From Paraburkholderia silvatlantica (GTDB lineage Bacteria > Pseudomonadota > Gammaproteobacteria > Burkholderiales > Burkholderiaceae), in the NCBI RefSeq assembly GCF_003096715.1, contig NZ_QEOL01000021.1:105910-169909 (forward strand): a DNA stretch of 64,000 bases, written 5' to 3'. Below the pieces are notes generated by a model that was given only the letters and a program-made list of their open reading frames with translations, made no database searches and was not told where the DNA came from. The translations under genes were made by a program, and so were the position numbers. This document shows, piece after piece, positions 57,246 through 64,000 of this stretch (position 1 is its first letter; each line of letters opens with the position of its first letter).

Positions 57246-58040
57246 ATGATAATCGTTCTGTCGCCGGCCAAATCGCTCGACTATGACACGCCGGCGCACA
57301 TCGAAACCCACACCATCCCCGATTTCGTCGACGACGCAGCCGAACTGATCGCGGGCCTGCGCCGCCTCTCGCCGCAGCAGATCGGTTCGCTCATGAGCAT
57401 TTCCGACCCGCTCGCGCGCCTGAATTTCCAGCGCTATGCCGACTGGTCGAAGCAGTTCAGCCAGGCCAACGCGAAGCAGGCCGTGCTCGCGTTCAACGGC
57501 GATGTCTACGAAGGCTTCGACGCGAAGTCGCTCTCGTCGGCGGATCTCGACTTTGCGCAACAGCATGTGCGTGTGCTCTCCGGGCTATATGGCCTGCTGC
57601 GTCCGCTCGACCTGCTGCAGCCTTATCGCCTCGAAATGGGCACGCGTTTCGAAAATGCGCGCGGCAAGGATCTCTATGCGTTTTGGGGCGAGCGCATCAC
57701 GCACGCGATCAATGCGCAGATCGAGCACAACCATGCGAAAGCGGCGAAGGGTGCGCGCGTGGTGGTGAACTGCGCGTCGAACGAGTACTTCAAGGCCGTG
57801 AAGCCGAAGAAGCTCGCCGCGCCCGTGATCACGCCGGTATTCGAAGACTGGAAGGGCGGGCGCTACAAGATCATCAGCTTCCACGCGAAGCGCGCGCGCG
57901 GGTTGATGGCGCGTTATGCCGTCGAGAACCGCGTTGCCGGGCCCGAGGCGCTCAAGGCGTTCGACGTGGAAGGCTACGCATTCGATGCGGATGCATCGAA
58001 CGATTCGACCTATGTATTTCGTCGGCGCATCGCCGAATAA
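57246..58040 (+). CDS. yaaA: Peroxide stress protein YaaA (DUF328)
   Basis: 264 residues, normal length. Seen: the N-terminal signature IIVLSPAKSLDYDTP, QAVLAFNGDVYEGFDAKSL near residues 78-96, PLDLLQPYRLEMGTRF near 119-134, and NCASNEYFKAVKPKKL near 173-188. In E. coli YaaA lowers intracellular free iron during hydrogen peroxide stress and is OxyR-controlled. TACAAT at 57194-57199 may be its -10 box. ATG at 57246 gives the family N terminus; the upstream open frame lies inside the divergent PIN gene. Confidence 0.93.
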   Translation: MIIVLSPAKSLDYDTPAHIETHTIPDFVDDAAELIAGLRRLSPQQIGSLMSISDPLARLNFQRYADWSKQFSQANAKQAVLAFNGDVYEGFDAKSLSSADLDFAQQHVRVLSGLYGLLRPLDLLQPYRLEMGTRFENARGKDLYAFWGERITHAINAQIEHNHAKAAKGARVVVNCASNEYFKAVKPKKLAAPVITPVFEDWKGGRYKIISFHAKRARGLMARYAVENRVAGPEALKAFDVEGYAFDADASNDSTYVFRRRIAE

Positions 58041-58069
58041 GTGAACAAGCAAGCGGGAAGGAAAACACT

Positions 58070-59233
58070 ATGACGATTGCCATCTCCAGCCAGTTCGATG
58101 CGGGCGCGATCGAGGTTCTGTCGTGCGAGCGCGCCGACGACGTCCGTCTGCGCGTGCGAGCGGACAACCAGTCCGAATTCGCGCAATGGTTCTACTTCCG
58201 CATCTCGGGCGTGCGCGGCGAGCGTTGCGTGATGACGTTCGAGAACGCGTCGGCCTGCGCATTTCCCGAGGGCTGGCGCGACTACCAGGCCGCGGCGAGC
58301 TACGATCGCGTGAACTGGTTCCGCGTGCCGACCTCCTATGACGGGAAGGAACTCGTCATCGACCACACGCCCGACTTCGACAGCATCTATTACGCGTACT
58401 TCGAGCCGTATAGCGAAGAGCGTCACTCCGAGTTCCTTGGCGCGCTTCAGCAACTGCCGCACGCCACGCTCACGGAACTCGGGCAAAGCGTGGAAGGCCG
58501 GCCCATGTCGCTGCTCTCGCTCGGCATGCCGGGCGACACTGCGCCTGACGGCAAGCCCAGGAAGACAGTCTGGATCATCGCGCGCCAGCATCCGGGCGAG
58601 AGCATGGCCGAGTGGTTCGTCGAAGGATTGGTCAAGCGGCTCGCCGGTTGGGGCGACTGGGCGGGCGATCCGGTCGCGCGCAAGCTGTACGACCGCGCCG
58701 TGTTCCATATCGTGCCGAACATGAATCCGGACGGCAGCGTGCACGGGAATTTGCGCACCAACGCCGTGGGCGCGAACCTGAACCGCGAGTGGATGGGGCC
58801 TGACGCGCAGCGCAGCCCCGAAGTGCTGGTCGTGCGCGATGCGATCGAAGCCACGGGCGTCGATCTCTTCTTCGACATCCACGGCGACGAGACGCTGCCC
58901 TATGTGTTCGTGGCGGGCTCGGAAATGCTGCCGGGCTTCACCGATCAGCAACGCACGGAACAGAAGGCGTTCATCGAGGCGTTCAAGGTGGCGAGCCCCG
59001 ACTTCCAGGATCAGCACGGCTACGAGGCGAGCCGCTACCGCGAAGACGCGCTCAAGCTCGCGTCAAAGTACATCGGCCATCGCTATGGCTGCCTGTCGCT
59101 CACGCTCGAGATGCCGTTCAAGGACAACGCCAATCTGCCCGACGAACGCGTAGGCTGGAACGGCGAGCGTAGCGCCGCGCTCGGGGCTGCGATGCTGCAG
59201 GCCATCCTGCATCACGTGGAGGCGTTTGCGTAA
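58070..59233 (+). CDS. M14-type cytosolic carboxypeptidase
   Basis: 387-residue zinc carboxypeptidase related to eukaryotic cytosolic carboxypeptidases. An N-terminal beta domain (residues ~1-120) precedes the catalytic domain. Zinc ligands are seen in RQHPGESMAEWF near residues 172-183 (His and Glu) and in FFDIHGDETLPYVF near 267-280 (His); the catalytic Glu is in SLTLEMPFKDN near 343-353. NMNPDGSVHGNLRTNAVGANLNREW near 220-244 is the substrate-binding region. It follows yaaA by 29 bases and ends at a strong terminator. The substrate is unknown; no signal peptide is present. Confidence 0.88.
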   Translation: MTIAISSQFDAGAIEVLSCERADDVRLRVRADNQSEFAQWFYFRISGVRGERCVMTFENASACAFPEGWRDYQAAASYDRVNWFRVPTSYDGKELVIDHTPDFDSIYYAYFEPYSEERHSEFLGALQQLPHATLTELGQSVEGRPMSLLSLGMPGDTAPDGKPRKTVWIIARQHPGESMAEWFVEGLVKRLAGWGDWAGDPVARKLYDRAVFHIVPNMNPDGSVHGNLRTNAVGANLNREWMGPDAQRSPEVLVVRDAIEATGVDLFFDIHGDETLPYVFVAGSEMLPGFTDQQRTEQKAFIEAFKVASPDFQDQHGYEASRYREDALKLASKYIGHRYGCLSLTLEMPFKDNANLPDERVGWNGERSAALGAAMLQAILHHVEAFA

Positions 59234-59255
59234 CACGCGCCTTCGCCATGCGGAC

Positions 59256-59298
59256 ATGAAAAAGGGGGAAACGGTCTGGCCGTTTCCCCCTTTTTCAT
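59256..59298. terminator. Bidirectional terminator between convergent genes
   Basis: Perfect 19-bp stem (59256-59274 with 59280-59298) around a TCTGG loop, with A- and T-runs built into the stem so that it works on both strands. Confidence 0.9.
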
Positions 59299-59314
59299 CG
59301 GGACACCGACGGGT

Positions 59315-59986
59315 TCAGTTGGCCGTTGTCTTCTTCTTTGAAGTCGTTTTCTTCGCAGTGGATTTCGTCGTCGTCGATTTGCCGGACGACTTCGTGCTGC
59401 TTGTCGACGACTTGTGGCTCGACTTGCTCGCGGGCGCTTGCTTCGAGCCCTTGCCCGTGGCTTTCCTGGTCGAATGCTTGCCCTTTCCATGTGCGCCGCT
59501 CGACGCCGTGCCGCGCTCGCTGCGTGCGCGCGCCGGCGGGACCGGATCGTTCCAGCTGAACGCGAGCATCTGCTGCCCGACATAGCCGCAGCGAAACTTC
59601 AGATCGTAGGGCGAGTTGCCGCTCTCTTTGGGAATGCCGATGCCGTCGACTGTCACGATCGTATCGACCTTCACGCGCTGCTTGCCTTCGTCGAACGAAT
59701 CGTTCCAGGGCGTCACGCTCGCGTGCGCGCTGTCGAACGAACTGGGCGGGAATTCGACGTGATCGAGCGCCGCAGACGTGCTTGCGACGAAGTCGCCATG
59801 CGCCGCGCAGTCCGCAACCAGCGGGTCCGCGTGCATCTGGGTGACGAACTGATTGACGAGAGTGTTGTGTTGATCGAGTTGATCTGCCTGCGCGGCTGGC
59901 GCGGCGATGAGCATGAGGCTCGCGGCGCACGCCGCCAGTTGACCGGCTACGAACAACAGCCGGCGGGATGCATGGTTGCGGTCCAT
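59315..59986 (-). CDS. Secreted protein with lysine/serine/threonine-rich C-terminal tail
   Basis: 223 residues from the ATG at 59986. A signal peptide is visible (MDRNHASRRLLFVAGQLA, then a hydrophobic core ending APAAQA). The globular part (about residues 36-155) has two Cys (VADCAAHGDF and KFRCGYVGQQ) that could form a disulfide. The last ~65 residues are a highly basic Lys/Ser/Thr tail (KSSHKSSTSSTKSSGKS and similar), like histone H1-type tails. I do not recognise a family for the globular part. It converges with the carboxypeptidase gene. Confidence 0.72.
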   Translation of the reverse strand: MDRNHASRRLLFVAGQLAACAASLMLIAAPAAQADQLDQHNTLVNQFVTQMHADPLVADCAAHGDFVASTSAALDHVEFPPSSFDSAHASVTPWNDSFDEGKQRVKVDTIVTVDGIGIPKESGNSPYDLKFRCGYVGQQMLAFSWNDPVPPARARSERGTASSGAHGKGKHSTRKATGKGSKQAPASKSSHKSSTSSTKSSGKSTTTKSTAKKTTSKKKTTAN

Positions 59987-60168
59987 CTGCTTGCTAAGGA
60001 TGAGGGGTAAGACGTCAGGCACCGTAAGATGCTGCACAGCCGGGTCGAGTTCAATCCGGAAACAATTATTTTCTTCTGCCTGAGCGCTGGAATCGGCGCA
60101 AGCGCTGCTGCGTGTGGGCCGAAGGCCGCTCGCGACGTGTCGTCGCGCCCGTCGTCACGTTGCTGGCG

Positions 60169-60195
60169 GTGTGGCGTGTGTGGCGTGTGTGGCGT
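60169..60195 (+). repeat. Three tandem copies of GTGTGGCGT
   Basis: Perfect 9-base repeat, three copies, in the 172-base interval between the secreted-protein gene and the CbiM-like gene, just past the latter's stop. No role is apparent. Confidence 0.8.
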
Positions 60196-60209
60196 ATGAG
60201 AGGCAGCGC

Positions 60210-60893
60210 TCAGGTTCGCGGGCCGCCCAGGCGATAGCGACGCACGTCGTAGGTGGTGACCCAGGCCGGCCGGTAGACGGCGATCAGCGCCGTTGCCATG
60301 CCGGTGAACCAGGCTTCGCCCGAAGCGAGCAGAAATACGCTGAATGCATAACCTGCGGGCACGGTGATCGCCGATCCGCCGTTGAGCGCGACATGGGTGC
60401 CGAGTGCGAGATAGGCCGCTGCAGAAACCGCGATGGCCGGCGACACGAAACCCTGGCCGACGATGAACATGAAGAGGTTGCGCGGCAGCCACGCGGTGCA
60501 GGCGCGCTGCAGCAGCGCCGAAATCGCGACAGGGAAGGCGCCGAATATCAGGAAGGTCAGGGCGACGCCTTCCCAGGGGGCGTCGAAGACAAGTGCAGCG
60601 AGCCCGACGACGACGCCCATGGCGACGAGCGCGAGCCCCCAGTCGAATAGCGTGACCACGAGCGTGGCGCCGAGCAGGTGCAGCACGGTGCCGTCTTCGA
60701 GCCACGCGTTGCTTGCCCACAGCACGGAGATCGCGACGACGATCGCAAGCCACACGTGCTGGAGCGTCGCGTCCTGCAGACGCTTGAAGGGGTTCTTCCA
60801 CAGCGCGAGCGCGAGCAGCCCCACGGTGACAACCCAGGCACCGATTGCAACCCAGAGCGGAAGCGGCGTAAATAGGAACCCCATGTGCTTCAT
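60210..60893 (-). CDS. CbiM-like energy-coupling factor permease (COG3235-type membrane protein)
   Basis: 227 residues with six or seven hydrophobic segments (about residues 10-30, 45-62, 72-90, 95-112, 120-140, 160-180 and 190-210). The overall pattern, including QRACTAWLPRNLFMFIVGQGFVSPAIAV, fits proteins annotated as ECF transporter permeases of the CbiM family. It lacks the MHIPDG-type N terminus that binds cobalt or nickel in true CbiM/NikM, and no CbiN, CbiQ or CbiO genes are nearby, so metal transport is doubtful. The ATG lies 1 base after the LuxR stop (TAATATG), so it is coupled to that gene; ATG at 60884 is an alternative. Confidence 0.65.
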   Translation of the reverse strand: MKHMGFLFTPLPLWVAIGAWVVTVGLLALALWKNPFKRLQDATLQHVWLAIVVAISVLWASNAWLEDGTVLHLLGATLVVTLFDWGLALVAMGVVVGLAALVFDAPWEGVALTFLIFGAFPVAISALLQRACTAWLPRNLFMFIVGQGFVSPAIAVSAAAYLALGTHVALNGGSAITVPAGYAFSVFLLASGEAWFTGMATALIAVYRPAWVTTYDVRRYRLGGPRT

Positions 60894-60894
60894 A

Positions 60895-61830
60895 TTACTC
60901 GTTGGAAGGCAAGCCGTGTGCGCGGGCGAGCACCAGGGCTTCCTCGTCCACGCTCCCGCTGGCCTCGCCGACTTCGACGGGGCGTATCTGCTGCGCCGCG
61001 ACGGTGTCGCCATAAGGCGTTACCGGCTCCGCGGCGATGGACAGCGGGGCCGCACTGTCGCCTGACAGCAACGGATAGCGATGCGTCAGACCGTCGCGTG
61101 CGCGCAATGGCACCGGGCCGTGCTCGCCGTGCCTCGGCTTCGTCGCCCGCTCGCATTGCGCGCGCAGCACCTGCAGATGGTTCGCGAGCAATCCGTTGTA
61201 GATCGCGACGGCCGCCGCGCGATTGGGCGCGCCGAGCTGCTGAAAGATGCTTGTCAGATGGACTTTCACCGTGCCCTCGCTGATGCCAAGCGCTCTCGCG
61301 ATCATCTTGTTTGTATTGCCCATATGGACGCAGCGCAGGATCTGCTCCTGTCGTGGTGACAGGTCGACCTTCGGGCGTACCTTGCGAGCCTGTGCGGCGG
61401 CCTTGGCGTCGCGCCGGGGCGGCAGGGGCCACGGCGTGCACGGACCGAGCACGTCGGCCGGCAGATGATCGCCGCCGAGCATGATGAGCTCCAGAAACTT
61501 TACGATCAGGATGGAGTCCGTTGTGCGCCGGATGATGCCGCGGGCGCCTTCGTTGAGGAGCGCGCGTACGGAAGTGGGCGTCTCGGCGCTGTCAACCAGT
61601 ATGGCGACGGGCAGGCTGCGGTGCCGCATGACGAAGTGGCGCAGTTCGCCGGCGCGGATGCCGTCGTGCCAGTCGATCACAATGAGGTTGGGGGTGAAAC
61701 GTTGCAAGGCGCGCTCAGCGCTGCGCCAGTCCGGCGCATCGTTGAAGCGTGCGCGACGGTCGATTTGTCTTAACAGCGCCTTGAGCCCTTCGCGCCTTTC
61801 GGCGTCCGGATTGAGTACAACGAACCGCAT
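60895..61830 (-). CDS. LuxR-family response regulator with atypical receiver
   Basis: 311 residues from the ATG at 61830, which follows GGAGGG. The receiver-like domain (about 1-120) keeps an Asp in LIVIDWHDG near residue 51, but the usual acidic pair after the first strand reads LNPDAER, and the conserved Lys region reads IIRRTT, so phosphorylation is uncertain. The LuxR helix-turn-helix is clear near residues 160-220 (LSPRQEQILRCVHMGNTNKMIARALGISEGTVKVHL). An ~80-residue C-terminal extension rich in Pro, Ala and Glu follows. It is coupled to the CbiM-like gene, the probable target or partner. Confidence 0.82.
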   Translation of the reverse strand: MRFVVLNPDAERREGLKALLRQIDRRARFNDAPDWRSAERALQRFTPNLIVIDWHDGIRAGELRHFVMRHRSLPVAILVDSAETPTSVRALLNEGARGIIRRTTDSILIVKFLELIMLGGDHLPADVLGPCTPWPLPPRRDAKAAAQARKVRPKVDLSPRQEQILRCVHMGNTNKMIARALGISEGTVKVHLTSIFQQLGAPNRAAAVAIYNGLLANHLQVLRAQCERATKPRHGEHGPVPLRARDGLTHRYPLLSGDSAAPLSIAAEPVTPYGDTVAAQQIRPVEVGEASGSVDEEALVLARAHGLPSNE

Positions 61831-61975
61831 GGATATGCCCTCCTCTCGTTGACGGCCTCTCGAAATGTTGTGAAACGCGTGCCGCTTCTGAGCGGCGTTG
61901 AACCAGACCAGCGGCACCATGATGACAAAAAGGCTGCGCGCTGGCGGCCTGTCCAAAGGGCATAAGACATAGGGC

Positions 61976-62003
61976 AAAAAAAAGTCCCGCACACAGGCGG
62001 GAC
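61976..62003 (-). terminator. Rho-independent terminator of the DUF2863 gene
   Basis: On the minus strand GTCCCGC (61997-62003) pairs with GCGGGAC (61984-61990) around a 6-base loop, followed by eight Ts. Confidence 0.88.
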
Positions 62004-62026
62004 CGGGTAGGAATCTGGGCGTTGTC

Positions 62027-63241
62027 CTAGTGGAAGTGTGGCTGTACGGGCTCAGCATCTTCTGGCATCTCGGCGTGGACGATCTCGCCGAGCGGATCCG
62101 CATAGAGCGGCACGCCGCAGTCATCGCAATATTCCGGCTCGAAGCGGCCAGCGTGACGACGGATGTCGGTGATACCCGATTCCTTCAGCAGCGCAACGAT
62201 CTCTTCGAGTGGGCCGCTGCTGACACTCTCTTCGGTCGGTTCCTCGTCGATGTCGGCGTCGCCGTTCTCGCGTCCATAGAGCGGCCAGACCACGCCATAC
62301 AGCACGTCATTGCTGCCGCGCTTCGTGAAGCCGATGCGATATTCGTCGATACGGCGCTCGCCGAAGCCGGCGACGACCGCGCGCAAGTCCTGAGCGTCCG
62401 CGCCGATCGTGTCGAGCAGATAGCGCACGGCGGTGCGGATCGTGTGCGGGCGCACGCGCTCGTCAGCATCGCGGCACGCGGAGTAGTAGGCGTCCGGCAG
62501 CAGGCATTCGAACTCGCAGCCCGGCATGACGACGGCAAGGTTGGCGCCGCCCTGGGTGGCCCATTGTTCCAGGCACTGACCGCGCTCGATGCGCGAGCCA
62601 TGCTCCTCTTCCTGCCAGCGGAAGAGCGGGGCGCCAACGGGCGCTGCGACGACGGCGAGCAGGAAACGCGGATCGGCGAGGATCGGCGACGTTTCCGGCA
62701 GTTCGCCTGCGCTGATTTTCGCCGGCGCGCCGCTCAGCGCCGCCTGCGTAAGCTGTTGTGCGAGGCGCCAGGTTTCAACATGGTGGCGCGGCAACTGGTC
62801 GATGCTGTAGAGATAAGGGGCCATCGCCACACGCGTGCCGTTCGCCAGCACGTGGGCCTGAAGATGGGTGCGCAGGGCGTCTGCCCCGTCGGCCTTCAGC
62901 GGGCCCGAAGGGATGACATAGCGCGTCCAGGCCAGCACTGGCGCGGCGACGAGCAGCGCCTCGTATTGTGCGCCGTCGTGCTCGACGATGAAGGACTCGC
63001 TGTGCGTCTCCGCCATGTCGGCGAGCGCGCCGTAGGCGTCCGGATGATTCTGCTGCAGATGATCGAGCGCGGCGTCGAGCGTAGTCTGATTGCCGTTGCG
63101 CACGACCTTCGTTAGCAGCGTGTCGAGCTTTGCCTCCCAGAAGCGGTCTTCGGTGCGGCTGCCCGAGGCGAACAGGGCGAGCGACAGGCCGACGAGCTTG
63201 TCGGCGTCAGGAGGAAGGCGTTTGGCGATTCGCGAGCGCAT
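62027..63241 (-). CDS. DUF2863 family protein
   Basis: 404 residues of unknown function, a family typical of betaproteobacteria. Seen: the family-like N terminus MRSRIAKRLPPDADKLVGLSLALFASGSR, a duplicated alpha/beta arrangement in the middle, and an acidic tail with CDDCGVPLYADPLGE near residues 377-391, a CxxC pair that may bind a metal. The start is the ATG at 63241; the frame is open to 63472 but that segment overlaps the rrn promoter region. It is divergent from the rRNA operon and ends at its own terminator. Confidence 0.82.
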   Translation of the reverse strand: MRSRIAKRLPPDADKLVGLSLALFASGSRTEDRFWEAKLDTLLTKVVRNGNQTTLDAALDHLQQNHPDAYGALADMAETHSESFIVEHDGAQYEALLVAAPVLAWTRYVIPSGPLKADGADALRTHLQAHVLANGTRVAMAPYLYSIDQLPRHHVETWRLAQQLTQAALSGAPAKISAGELPETSPILADPRFLLAVVAAPVGAPLFRWQEEEHGSRIERGQCLEQWATQGGANLAVVMPGCEFECLLPDAYYSACRDADERVRPHTIRTAVRYLLDTIGADAQDLRAVVAGFGERRIDEYRIGFTKRGSNDVLYGVVWPLYGRENGDADIDEEPTEESVSSGPLEEIVALLKESGITDIRRHAGRFEPEYCDDCGVPLYADPLGEIVHAEMPEDAEPVQPHFH

Positions 63242-63458
63242 AAATCTATGAGTTGGGTGCAGAGAACCCCATATTCTAGTCGGTTCCGGGCGCGCCATCG
63301 GATTGGGCAGCAGGGGTGCGCCGGATGGGCCCGTGCGCGATGCGGGATCGTCGTTGCTGTGGAGCCGGGAGGCATCGGCCGGAAGCTCTATGGTGACTGC
63401 TGTGTGGAGCGGGCGAGCCCGTGCTCCGCCCCACTTTGCTGGCCCGTCAAAAAACCGC

Positions 63459-63487
63459 TTGCAAGATGTCATCTGCGTGACTAGAAT
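63459..63487 (+). promoter_or_regulatory. rrn promoter P1
   Basis: TTGCAA at 63459-63464 and TAGAAT at 63482-63487 with 17-base spacing; an A-run (63449-63454) just upstream may act as an UP element. Confidence 0.65.
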
Positions 63488-63610
63488 TCCGGTCTTTCGC
63501 GCTTTCGGTGAAGGCGCGGGGAGACGGGAAGCCCGGGCGAAAGCCTTGTGGCGACTGGGTCTGCGGGTGATTCGAAGTTCAGCGGCAGGTTAAGCGAAGT
63601 AAAAAAACCT

Positions 63611-63639
63611 GTTGACAGATCGCCGGACAGTCTTCATAA
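63611..63639 (+). promoter_or_regulatory. rrn promoter P2
   Basis: Consensus TTGACA at 63611-63616 and CATAAT at 63634-63639 with 17-base spacing; a run of As (63600-63606) just upstream may be an UP element. Confidence 0.8.
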
Positions 63640-63721
63640 TCTCGTTTCTCTGCTGCTGACGCAGCAACGCAGAAAACGCCGGGTGATGGTGGTAACGCAG
63701 TTCTCCGGCGGGTTTCGCGAA

Positions 63722-63730
63722 TGCTCTTTA
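63722..63730 (+). promoter_or_regulatory. boxA antitermination site of the rrn leader
   Basis: TGCTCTTTA, the NusB/NusE-binding boxA consensus, about 80 bases after the P2 start and 195 bases before 16S rRNA. Confidence 0.85.
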
Positions 63731-63924
63731 AAAATTTACAGCCGATAAGTGTGGGCGCTTGATGCGGTGGCGGCCTGGTTTCGTTCTTCGGGGCGGGGCC
63801 GGGAGCAGCGAAGGTATCAAGAGTCTCACACTAAAGTAAGTCAGGTTTTTGAATTTATTCTGAAACCTGTCAGCTTTGAGTGAGCGACCTGTCTCGAGAG
63901 AGACAGAAAACAGTAACAGGCATT

Positions 63925-64000
63925 GAACTGAAGAGTTTGATCCTGGCTCAGATTGAACGCTGGCGGCATGCCTTACACATGCAAGTCGGACGGCAGCGCG
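63925..64000 (+). rRNA. rrs: 16S ribosomal RNA, 5' end (continues past window)
   Basis: Recognised from the universal primer region AGAGTTTGATCCTGGCTCAG at 63932, followed by ATTGAACGCTGGCGGCATGC and ACATGCAAGTCG. Counting back seven bases from the primer site puts the mature 5' end near 63925. Only 76 bases are inside the window. Confidence 0.97.

Larger units (their letters stand above)
63242..63924. other. rRNA operon promoter and leader region
   Basis: 683 bases with no protein gene. It contains two near-consensus promoters (63459-63487 and 63611-63639), boxA (63722-63730), and leader hairpins CAGGTTT/AAACCTG (63842-63848 with 63863-63869) and CTGTCTC/GAGACAG (63889-63895 with 63900-63906), the last just before 16S and probably part of the RNase III processing stem. 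The first 200 bases, next to DUF2863, show no nameable element. Confidence 0.75.

Noticed and set aside
60210..60893. Cobalt or nickel uptake permease CbiM
   Set aside because: The metal-binding N-terminal motif and all partner genes are missing, so only a CbiM-like membrane protein is claimed.
1..64000. Defence island, prophage, integrative element or biosynthetic cluster
   Set aside because: No integrase, transposase, restriction, CRISPR, phage or NRPS/PKS gene was found, and composition is uniform; the window is core genome.

Overview
The window is a GC-rich chromosomal segment of a Burkholderiaceae bacterium, most likely Paraburkholderia, Burkholderia or a close relative. I base this on gene order and on lineage-typical proteins: DUF2818 after nuoN, the sigma factor/DUF3619/DUF3106/RDD run, DUF2863 beside an rRNA operon, and secG - tRNA-Leu(GAG) - nuoA-N. 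Base and codon use look even throughout. I found no insertion sequence, phage gene, integrase, CRISPR array or plasmid replication gene. This is mainly a core-genome window, and its most interesting content is regulatory RNA and acyl-CoA catabolism rather than a mobile system.

Layout. 1-8717: the 3' end of kdpE; a guanidine-II (mini-ykkC) riboswitch in front of the guanidinium exporter gdx; a DUF4126 membrane protein overlapping a large FtsX-like permease; a truncated haemoglobin; an AlaX editing protein overlapping DUF924; and on the minus strand a TetR-LOG-SDR run. 8912-11821 (minus): an envelope-lipid operon with an LpxH-like phosphoesterase, a GT4 glycosyltransferase and a diacylglycerol kinase. 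11963-14486 (minus): an ECF sigma factor with DUF3619, DUF3106 and RDD proteins. 14709-22107: branched-chain amino acid and phospholipid synthesis, ilvB-ilvH-ilvC, psd-pssA and leuA, with candidate leader peptides before ilvB and leuA. 22136-29945: a lipoprotein, an orphan amino-acid-type binding protein, rpsO, pnp with a long 5' hairpin, a quinone oxidoreductase, tpiA, secG and tRNA-Leu. 30058-45403: the complete 14-gene nuo operon for respiratory complex I plus DUF2818. 45503-54370: a NUDIX hydrolase, then a fatty-acid-like acyl-CoA catabolic cluster in two convergent halves (DUF1178-ACAD-ACAD-MaoC-MaoC against GST-ACAD-APH-ECH). 54649-63241: a GST, a PLP aminotransferase, an orphan PIN protein, yaaA, an M14 carboxypeptidase, a secreted protein with a lysine-rich tail, an atypical LuxR regulator coupled to a CbiM-like membrane protein, and DUF2863. 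63459-64000: tandem rrn promoters, boxA and the first bases of 16S rRNA.

How the genes work together. ilvB/ilvH/ilvC and leuA supply valine, isoleucine and leucine precursors, and psd/pssA make phosphatidylethanolamine. DgkA, the GT4 enzyme and the LpxH-like enzyme probably act on envelope lipids. The catabolic cluster looks like two linked modules: a probable heteromeric acyl-CoA dehydrogenase with two MaoC hydratases, and a split version of the ACAD10/11 kinase-dehydrogenase pair that handles 4-hydroxyacyl-CoAs. A shared 10-base motif lies upstream of both halves.

Limits. All family calls come from reading sequence and remembered family features, without searches. Promoters, operators and RNA structures were found by eye. 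Start codons were moved inward from the longest open frame wherever a ribosome-binding site or family length argued for it.
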